Assembly: GCA_045605385.1 (NCBI GenBank)
Contig: JAZUPW010000017.1
Span: forward strand, 124,001-188,000
Length of the DNA stretch: 64,000 nucleotides
Origin: SIG607 sp045605385
Lineage (GTDB): Bacteria > Bacillota > Clostridia > Oscillospirales > Acutalibacteraceae
Reading direction: 5' to 3'
Positions 58,747 through 64,000 of this stretch are shown one piece after another. The notes under the pieces were generated by a model. It was not told the origin of the DNA and searched no databases. It saw only the letters and a list, made by a program, of their open reading frames with translations. The first letter of the stretch is position 1; every line of letters starts with the position of its first letter. Position numbers and translations under genes: made by a program.

Positions 58747-60141
58747 TTATTCTCCTGTTCTTATACCTTCAAGCACGTTTGTAACGCGCTGTGTCTTTAC
58801 TGTTATAAATTTGCCTAAGTCTTGCTGACATCCCTCAAATTCCACCACGGCAGTACCGTCGGTATGACCTGCCATATAGCCTTCTTTTCTGCCAAAATCA
58901 TCGCAAAGTACTTTATAAGTTTTGCCAACATATTTATCTTCATTCTTTAAAGCAATTTCTTCCTGAACTTTTAAAAGTTCGCTGAACCACTTGCCTTTTT
59001 CTTCCCTTGAAACGTTATCTTCCATTTCTGCAGCAGGAGTACCTTCCCTTGCTGAATAAATAAAGGTGAACAGCGAAGAAAATTCAACCTCTTTAACCAA
59101 AGAAAGCGTTTCTTTGAAGTCTTCGTAAGTTTCTCCCGGAAAACCAACAATAATATCGCTTGTTATTGAAATATCGGGAATTCTTTGCCTTGCGCCGTTT
59201 ATAAGTTTTAAATAAGAGGCACGGTCATAGTGTCGGTTCATAGCCTTTAAAATTCTGTCGGAACCGCTTTGGAAAGGCAAATGCAAATGTTTACACACCT
59301 TTTCGCAATCACGCATGACATCTAAAAGTTCTTCGGTGCAATCCTTTGGATGCGACGTCATAAAACGTATACGGAAATCGCCCGGTATATCGTTAATAAG
59401 CCGTAACAACTTTGCAAAGTTTATATCTTCATCAAGCCCTTTACCGTAAGAGTTAACGTTCTGACCTAAAAGGGTAATATCTTTATAGCCTTGTTCCACA
59501 AGACTTCTTGCTTCTTTTAAAATTTCAGCCGAAGTTCTTGAACGTTCTCTTCCGCGAACGTACGGTACTATACAGTAAGTGCAGAAGTTATCGCATCCGT
59601 ACATAATGGGAAGCCACGCCTTAAACTTGCTGTCACGGCTTATTGGCAAACCTTCTACAATATCGGTTTTGTCATCCGATATTTCAAAAATTCTTGCCGA
59701 ACCGTTAAGGCGTTTATATAAAAATTCGGGCAAACGGTGCAATGCAAAAGTGCCGAAAAGAATATCAACGTAAGGGTAACTCTTTTTTATTCTGTCACAC
59801 ACGCTTTGTTGTTGCATCATACAGCCGCACACCGCAATTATCATTGAAGGATGACGCCTTTTATAATGCTTCATAGCACCAAGATTTCCGTAAACTCTGT
59901 CTTCGGCGTGTCCACGCACCGCGCAGGTGTTATAAAGCACAAAATCGGCGCCTTCTGCTTCATCGGTAAGCACGTATCCAAGGCTTACAAGAATGCCTTT
60001 AATGCGTTCGGAATCGCTAACGTTCTGCTGACACCCGTAGGTTATAACACAAGCCTTTGGTTTTTCGCCGTAAGTTTTAAAAACAGTTTCTTTAGCACAC
60101 TGCATATATTCAGAATCAAAAAATGTTTCGTTATTTTTCAA
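58747..60141 (-). CDS. miaB: tRNA-2-methylthio-N6-dimethylallyladenosine synthase
   Basis: About 464 residues. Adds the methylthio group to i6A37 in tRNA. N-terminal UPF0004 domain with CVITYGCQQNVSDSE, radical SAM cluster CDNFCTYC followed by IVPYVRGRERSR, and a C-terminal TRAM domain. The chosen start is TTG 60141, with GGGAG 9 bases upstream; the longer open frame begins in a hydrophobic stretch that is really promoter and leader. It heads the long operon. Confidence 0.94.
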   Translation of the reverse strand: MKNNETFFDSEYMQCAKETVFKTYGEKPKACVITYGCQQNVSDSERIKGILVSLGYVLTDEAEGADFVLYNTCAVRGHAEDRVYGNLGAMKHYKRRHPSMIIAVCGCMMQQQSVCDRIKKSYPYVDILFGTFALHRLPEFLYKRLNGSARIFEISDDKTDIVEGLPISRDSKFKAWLPIMYGCDNFCTYCIVPYVRGRERSRTSAEILKEARSLVEQGYKDITLLGQNVNSYGKGLDEDINFAKLLRLINDIPGDFRIRFMTSHPKDCTEELLDVMRDCEKVCKHLHLPFQSGSDRILKAMNRHYDRASYLKLINGARQRIPDISITSDIIVGFPGETYEDFKETLSLVKEVEFSSLFTFIYSAREGTPAAEMEDNVSREEKGKWFSELLKVQEEIALKNEDKYVGKTYKVLCDDFGRKEGYMAGHTDGTAVVEFEGCQQDLGKFITVKTQRVTNVLEGIRTGE

Positions 60142-60174
60142 AAATAAAAACTCCCTAGAATATATAATCAATTT

Positions 60175-60203
60175 ATTATATAATAAATAATAAAAATATG
60201 CAA
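60175..60203 (-). promoter_or_regulatory. Promoter of the miaB-mutSL-miaA operon
   Basis: Minus-strand TTGCAT (60198-60203), 17-base spacer, TATAAT (60175-60180), 34 bases before the TTG start of miaB. No terminator is visible from here to the tkt genes at 44.7 kb, so this could be one very long transcript with internal promoters. Confidence 0.75.
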
Positions 60204-60221
60204 GTAAAACTAACAATATTT

Positions 60222-60255
60222 TATAAAAAAACACACCCGTAAAAACGAGTGTGTT
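60222..60255 (-). terminator. Terminator of metK
   Basis: Eleven-base stem AACACACCCGT / ACGAGTGTGTT (60230-60240, 60245-60255) with one G-U pair, then a T run on the minus strand. Confidence 0.9.
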
Positions 60256-60261
60256 AAAAAT

Positions 60262-61440
60262 TTAAAATAAAGCTTTAAGTTCCTCGGCTTTATCGGTTTT
60301 TTCAAAAGAAAGATCAAGTTCTTCCCTGCCAAAATGTCCGTAAGCCGCAAGCGGACGGTATATAGGTTTTCTAAGACCGAGTTTATCAATAATAGCCGCA
60401 GGGCGCAAATCAAACACTTTATTAACAGCTTCTGCAATTTTTTCATCATTTGCTACACCGGTACCAAATGTATCTACCATAACAGAAACAGGTTTTGCAA
60501 CACCAATAGCATAAGCAATCTGCACCTCGCAACGCTTGGCAAGGCCTGCCGCAACAATGTTTTTAGCCACCCATCTTGCAGCATAAGCGGCACTGCGGTC
60601 TACCTTTGTTGGGTCTTTGCCCGAAAAAGCACCGCCGCCGTGACGTGCCATACCGCCGTAAGTATCTACAATAATTTTTCTGCCCGTAAGCCCTGTATCG
60701 CCCTGAGGTCCGCCTATAACAAAGCGGCCTGTGGGATTAATGAAGAACTTTGTGTTTTCATCTAAAAGTTTTTCATCTATAACAGGTTTAATTACGTATT
60801 CAAGTATATCTTTTCTAAGTGTTTCAAGGCTTACATCCTTACTGTGCTGACTTGAAACAACAACGGCTTCTATTCTCGTAGGAACTCCGTCGTTATATTC
60901 AACAGTAACCTGAGTTTTACCATCGGGATACAAATAATCAAGTGTGCCGTTTTCACGCACTTCAGTAAGTTTTAAAGCCATTTTATGAGCAAGATAAATA
61001 GGCAACGGCATTAAAACGTCGGTTTCATCACAGGCATAACCGAACATCATACCCTGATCTCCTGCTCCGTTAAGGTTGTATTGGTCTTCTTCGCCGTCTT
61101 TAAGTTCCAAAGAACGGTCTACACCCATAGCAATATCGCTTGACTGCTTGTCTAATGTAGTAATTACGTTACAGGTATTTCCGTTAAAACCGCATTCATC
61201 GTTATCGTATCCAATAGAACAAACCACCTCTCTTACAAGAGAAGAAATGTCTACGCTGCAGTTGGCGGTAATTTCTCCCATAACGTTTATAATGCCTGTT
61301 GTGGCAAAGGTTTCACAAGCCACACGAGCATTTGGATCTTTGCTTAAATAAGCATCGAGCACAGCATCGGAAATCTGGTCACACACCTTGTCCGGATGTC
61401 CCTTTGTAACAGATTCTGAAGTAAAAAGCATTTTTGACAT
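60262..61440 (-). CDS. metK: S-adenosylmethionine synthetase
   Basis: 392 residues. Makes SAM from methionine and ATP. Signatures: GHPDKVCDQISDAVLDA near the N-terminus, the hexapeptide region GAGDQGMMFGYA and GGGAFSGKDPTKVDRSAAYAARW. ATG 61440 has GGGGGA 9 bases upstream. A SAM-I riboswitch with terminator controls it, so its product shuts it off. Confidence 0.99.
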   Translation of the reverse strand: MSKMLFTSESVTKGHPDKVCDQISDAVLDAYLSKDPNARVACETFATTGIINVMGEITANCSVDISSLVREVVCSIGYDNDECGFNGNTCNVITTLDKQSSDIAMGVDRSLELKDGEEDQYNLNGAGDQGMMFGYACDETDVLMPLPIYLAHKMALKLTEVRENGTLDYLYPDGKTQVTVEYNDGVPTRIEAVVVSSQHSKDVSLETLRKDILEYVIKPVIDEKLLDENTKFFINPTGRFVIGGPQGDTGLTGRKIIVDTYGGMARHGGGAFSGKDPTKVDRSAAYAARWVAKNIVAAGLAKRCEVQIAYAIGVAKPVSVMVDTFGTGVANDEKIAEAVNKVFDLRPAAIIDKLGLRKPIYRPLAAYGHFGREELDLSFEKTDKAEELKALF

Positions 61441-61457
61441 TTTAAAAAATCCCCCAA

Positions 61458-61489
61458 ATAAAAAATCGCTTCCAAGCATACGGAAGCGA
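61458..61489 (-). terminator. Expression-platform terminator of the SAM-I riboswitch
   Basis: Stem TCGCTTCC / GGAAGCGA (61466-61473, 61482-61489), 8-base loop, then T-rich run on the minus strand. Forms when SAM is bound. Confidence 0.88.
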
Positions 61490-61498
61490 GAAAAAACA

Positions 61499-61590
61499 CC
61501 TCATCTTCCGGTTAAACCGCAGGATTTAGCACCTTGATAATTCAGGTTGCCGGGCTTCAACGGGCCTGTCCCTCCGCCACTCTTGATAAG
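61499..61590 (-). promoter_or_regulatory. SAM-I (S-box) riboswitch
   Basis: On the minus strand the S-box core is plain: CTTATCAAGAGTGGCGGAGG, GGCCCGTTGAAGCCCGGCAACC, AAGGTGCTAAATCC and a closing AGATGAG. A terminator follows, so SAM turns metK off. Confidence 0.97.
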
Positions 61591-61613
61591 GAAAATATTA
61601 AATTTGCTTTAGT

Positions 61614-61642
61614 ATATTACCACAATTACTTTTTATTGTCAA
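61614..61642 (-). promoter_or_regulatory. Promoter of metK
   Basis: Minus-strand TTGACA (61637-61642), 17-base spacer, TAATAT (61614-61619). The -35 box lies inside the last codons of ribU; the riboswitch begins about 24 bases after the -10 box. Confidence 0.85.
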
Positions 61643-62222
61643 TACCGTTTTTATTTGGAACGGCTTTATATATTGCAAAATATACGGGATAGAAAACCAA
61701 AAGATTTACTGCCGCCTTTACGGCGTTAAGTAAAGTAGAACCCGTAACCCCCGCAATAATACTTGCTGCTGTTATAGGTATTCCCGATAACGCAAAAAAT
61801 ACAGGAGTAAGCAAACCGTTAAGCAACCACCCTGCAATAACGGTTACAATAACCGCAATTACAGCCGATAAATAATAAACGTTGGGCGAAAAGAAATGAT
61901 TTTTAAGTTTTTTTGAAAAATATTTCAAAGAAAAATAAAGAGAACCTATCATGGCAGAGCCTATGCCTATATTCATAAGTTCGCCGATACCAAGCGTTGT
62001 TGTTCTGAAAAGATGAATTGCATTTTTAATAATTTCAACACATATACCTGCAAACGGACCGCATAAAACTGCCGAAATAACCGCAGGGATATCGGAAAAA
62101 TCTATTTTCAAATAGTCAACACCGGGCACTAACGGAATTTCAGGAAAGATAAGATAAATAACGGTTGAAAGTGCGCTCATAACCCCTATTAAACAAATTA
62201 AAAACGTTCTGTTCTTTTTCAT
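61626..62222 (-). CDS. ribU: Riboflavin transporter RibU (ECF S component)
   Basis: 198 residues, about six membrane spans. Binds riboflavin and works with the shared ECF energy module, not in this window. The segment VDYLKIDFSDIPAVISAVLCGPFAG followed by EIIKNAIHLF is typical of RibU. The FMN riboswitch directly upstream confirms the substrate class. Confidence 0.95.
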   Translation of the reverse strand: MKKNRTFLICLIGVMSALSTVIYLIFPEIPLVPGVDYLKIDFSDIPAVISAVLCGPFAGICVEIIKNAIHLFRTTTLGIGELMNIGIGSAMIGSLYFSLKYFSKKLKNHFFSPNVYYLSAVIAVIVTVIAGWLLNGLLTPVFFALSGIPITAASIIAGVTGSTLLNAVKAAVNLLVFYPVYFAIYKAVPNKNGIDNKK

Positions 62223-62240
62223 AAAAAAGCCCCCAAAAAC

Positions 62241-62262
62241 AAAAAACGCCCTATTAAGGGCG
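62241..62262 (-). terminator. Expression-platform terminator of the FMN riboswitch
   Basis: Short stem CGCCCT / AGGGCG (62247-62252, 62257-62262) and a T run on the minus strand, 20 bases before ribU. Confidence 0.85.
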
Positions 62263-62271
62263 CAAAATTTT

Positions 62272-62375
62272 ATTCTTTCATCCAGACTATAACTGTCGGC
62301 TTCGAAGTTTCATCGAATCAGCCAAAAAGGCTCGCGGGCTGTACCGCCGGTGGAGAATTTCACTCCGCCCCGAAT
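62272..62375 (-). promoter_or_regulatory. FMN riboswitch (RFN element)
   Basis: On the minus strand: TTCGGGGCGGAGTGAAATTC, CCACCGGCGGTA, AGCCCGCGAGC, then GCCGACAGTTATAGTCTGGA and GAAAGA. This is the textbook RFN core. With the terminator it shuts ribU when FMN is high. It begins right after the DUF1294 stop codon. Confidence 0.97.
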
Positions 62376-62376
62376 A

Positions 62377-62640
62377 TTAAATTACAATTATTAAAATTAG
62401 TTGAGCCGCAATAATAAGCGGTAATAAAAGCATATACGACAAATGGTTTGTTTTGTGTCTGCAAAGTAACATAAAAGCAAAAACAAAAAGCGCACCGCCA
62501 AGCAGTGAAAACAACCAAAGTGTTGATTCGCGAATGCGGTATTTTTTGCGTTTAGCACGTGATTTATCACACACAACAAGAATTGCACCGATTACATTGA
62601 AGACTGCCATAATGCACAGCAAAACAGTTTTCAAAACCAT
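62377..62640 (-). CDS. DUF1294 small membrane protein
   Basis: About 87 residues with two to three membrane spans. The loop DKSRAKRKKYRIRESTLWLFSLLGG followed by CRHKTNH matches the DUF1294 family, whose function is unknown. Start uncertain: the promoter -10 ends two bases before the first ATG (62649), so that codon would not be transcribed; ATG 62640 is used. No terminator separates it from the FMN riboswitch, so ribU may share its promoter. Confidence 0.82.
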   Translation of the reverse strand: MVLKTVLLCIMAVFNVIGAILVVCDKSRAKRKKYRIRESTLWLFSLLGGALFVFAFMLLCRHKTNHLSYMLLLPLIIAAQLILIIVI

Positions 62641-62650
62641 CACCGCCATT

Positions 62651-62679
62651 ATTTTAGCACACTTTTATTTGTTTTTCAA
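62651..62679 (-). promoter_or_regulatory. Promoter of DUF1294 gene (and ribU)
   Basis: Minus-strand TTGAAA (62674-62679), 17-base spacer, TAAAAT (62651-62656). Expected RNA start is near 62644-62645, only 4-5 bases before ATG 62640. Confidence 0.7.
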
Positions 62680-62686
62680 TAAAAAT

Positions 62687-62715
62687 TTGATTTTTCCCTT
62701 CATTTATTGTAATAT
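62687..62715 (+). promoter_or_regulatory. Promoter of the amidase gene
   Basis: TTGATT (62687-62692), 17-base spacer, TAATAT (62710-62715), 20 bases before the start codon; diverges from the DUF1294 promoter with 7 bases between the two -35 boxes. Confidence 0.7.
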
Positions 62716-62735
62716 ATTTAAAAGAGGTAGATTAT

Positions 62736-64000
62736 ATGAAGTGTTTTTCTAAAATCAGCGCCGTTCTTTTAGCGGTATCATTTATTATTGCTTTTTCTGC
62801 TTGTTCAAAAGCAGAACCCGAATACAGTTTTCCTTCTGTATCTGATATTAACGAAGCAAATATTGACGCTTCTTTTGTTGCAGAAATAACAAGTATTCAG
62901 GCAGAAACCTTTGACGGTGAAAAGGTAAACGACACGTCAAAGCCTTTTTACAGTTATTTGCCTGAAGGTACTGTAGATTACTGCTCTGAGGCTATAATTA
63001 CCCATGCCGAAAGCGGTAAAGATTACCGTCTTTTAAACTTTGGAAAAAGAGTTTACGAAAACGATGTAAAAGTTTATAAAGGCAAACTTCCTTCAAGCAA
63101 TACAATTATTCCTTATTCGCTTACAAGCGATGGAAAATACACCTCGCTTACCTTTCAAACCGACTTTAAAGCGCCCTTTACTTTTGAACTTAAAACACAG
63201 GAATACTTTGATATTGAATCGGGAGATTTCAAAATAGAAAATCCAACCTTTTCTTACATAGAAATAACCTTTTTTTATTGCACAAACCTTGTTGATGATT
63301 TTGATTTTTCAAACAACCGATTAATAAGCGGGTACGAAATTGTACAGAACAGCAACAATGCCGTACTTAAACTGTTTTTAAGAAACGAAGGCGCTTTTTA
63401 CGGTTGGTACGCCGATTACAACAATGAAGATATGCTTGTAATTAAACTTTTAGAGCCGACAAAGGTTTACACCGCCGATAACGAATACGGATATGCGCTA
63501 CACGATGCAACCATTGTTGTAGATGCAGGTCACGGTGGCGAAGACCCAGGCGCTATGAACGGCAGACACAAAGAATCGGCATTTAATTTAGGTCTTGCAA
63601 CCAAACTTAAAGAAGAACTTGAAAAAATCGGTGTAACAGTTGTAATGACACGCGCTACTAATAAAAACGTAGATGCTGCTAACCGTTTAGAAACAGCATA
63701 TTTAAGCGAGGCTGATATGATAATATCTGTCCACCGCGATTCAGGGAGCGAGAACGGTTTTAACGCTTTTTACTTCTCACCGTATTCATATAACGCCGCA
63801 AAAGCATTAACCGACTCCACAAATAACGCAAACCTTTACTCAACAGTCCATAAGCAAGACTGGCACTACTTCTTTTTAAACCGAGTTTCAAGTTGTCCTG
63901 CAATTCTTACCGAAAACGGTTTTATAACAAACGAAAATGACCTTAAGAATATGCTTGACAACGAATATGAAACCCGCTGTGCAAAAGCATTGACAGCGGG
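62736..64000 (+). CDS. N-acetylmuramoyl-L-alanine amidase lipoprotein, partial (runs off right edge)
   Basis: Cell wall hydrolase cutting the bond between muramic acid and the peptide. 421 codons are present. Residues 1-23 are a lipoprotein signal with lipobox ending FSAC (C23), so it should be anchored to the membrane. Residues ~60-245 are a beta-rich part like an AMIN domain. The Amidase_3 domain starts near 258; zinc ligands H266 (DAGHGGEDPGA), E280 and H333 (SVHRDS), and catalytic E393 (LTENGF), are all visible. AGAGGTAG precedes ATG 62736. The last residues and stop are outside the window. Confidence 0.93.
   Translation, partial: MKCFSKISAVLLAVSFIIAFSACSKAEPEYSFPSVSDINEANIDASFVAEITSIQAETFDGEKVNDTSKPFYSYLPEGTVDYCSEAIITHAESGKDYRLLNFGKRVYENDVKVYKGKLPSSNTIIPYSLTSDGKYTSLTFQTDFKAPFTFELKTQEYFDIESGDFKIENPTFSYIEITFFYCTNLVDDFDFSNNRLISGYEIVQNSNNAVLKLFLRNEGAFYGWYADYNNEDMLVIKLLEPTKVYTADNEYGYALHDATIVVDAGHGGEDPGAMNGRHKESAFNLGLATKLKEELEKIGVTVVMTRATNKNVDAANRLETAYLSEADMIISVHRDSGSENGFNAFYFSPYSYNAAKALTDSTNNANLYSTVHKQDWHYFFLNRVSSCPAILTENGFITNENDLKNMLDNEYETRCAKALTA

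Overview
The window looks like the chromosome of a spore-forming, anaerobic, low-to-moderate GC member of the Bacillota, class Clostridia; an Oscillospirales or Ruminococcaceae-like gut bacterium is the best guess. The basis is the yabM(spoVB)-mazG-rqcP-yabP-yabQ-divIC-S1 spore/division cluster, the sepF-ylmH-divIVA cluster, the miaB-ric-mutS-mutL-miaA cluster, CIRCE-controlled groESL, SAM-I and FMN riboswitches, oxygen-independent HemZ, and secreted glycoside hydrolases, one with a dockerin. No phage, insertion sequence or CRISPR array was seen.

Layout. 1-4.5 kb: translation genes rpsB and tsf, then a secreted GH16 glucanase sitting between tsf and pyrH, a place where most bacteria have nothing; it has its own promoter and terminator. 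4.6-6.2 kb: rsmD-coaD-small coiled-coil gene on the plus strand. 6.2-11 kb: a response regulator/histidine kinase/HtrA protease operon, a zinc-ribbon gene preceded by an odd tRNA-like element, and a sigma factor. 11-15.7 kb: phosphohexomutase, GH3 beta-glucosidase, an array of small hairpins and tRNA-Leu(GAG). 15.7-35 kb: groESL, housekeeping genes, the yab/divIC cluster, a glycosidase-like TIM-barrel gene, hemZ, dtd, relA/spoT and recJ. 35-44.7 kb: a carbohydrate island with a 903-residue secreted binding-type protein, an 1894-residue GH29 alpha-L-fucosidase with dockerin, and a divergent AraC regulator. 44.7-60.2 kb: split transketolase, rluD-lspA-divIVA-ylmH-sepF-yggS-hlyD-like-miaA-mutL-mutS-ricA-like-miaB. 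60.2-64 kb: metK under a SAM-I riboswitch, ribU under an FMN riboswitch, a DUF1294 gene, and the start of a lipoprotein N-acetylmuramoyl-L-alanine amidase.

How the parts fit. The glycan genes are scattered through housekeeping DNA but linked by sequence. The GH16 protein and the 903-residue protein, about 35 kb apart, share a roughly 270-residue module that I cannot assign to a known family and that is joined to quite different partners. The AraC gene, the fucosidase and the 903-residue protein look like one regulated locus. The best candidates for undescribed biology are this shared module, the 300-residue tandem repeat at the front of the fucosidase, the tRNA-like element with a shrunken anticodon arm in the leader of the zinc-ribbon gene, and the seven-hairpin array beside tRNA-Leu.
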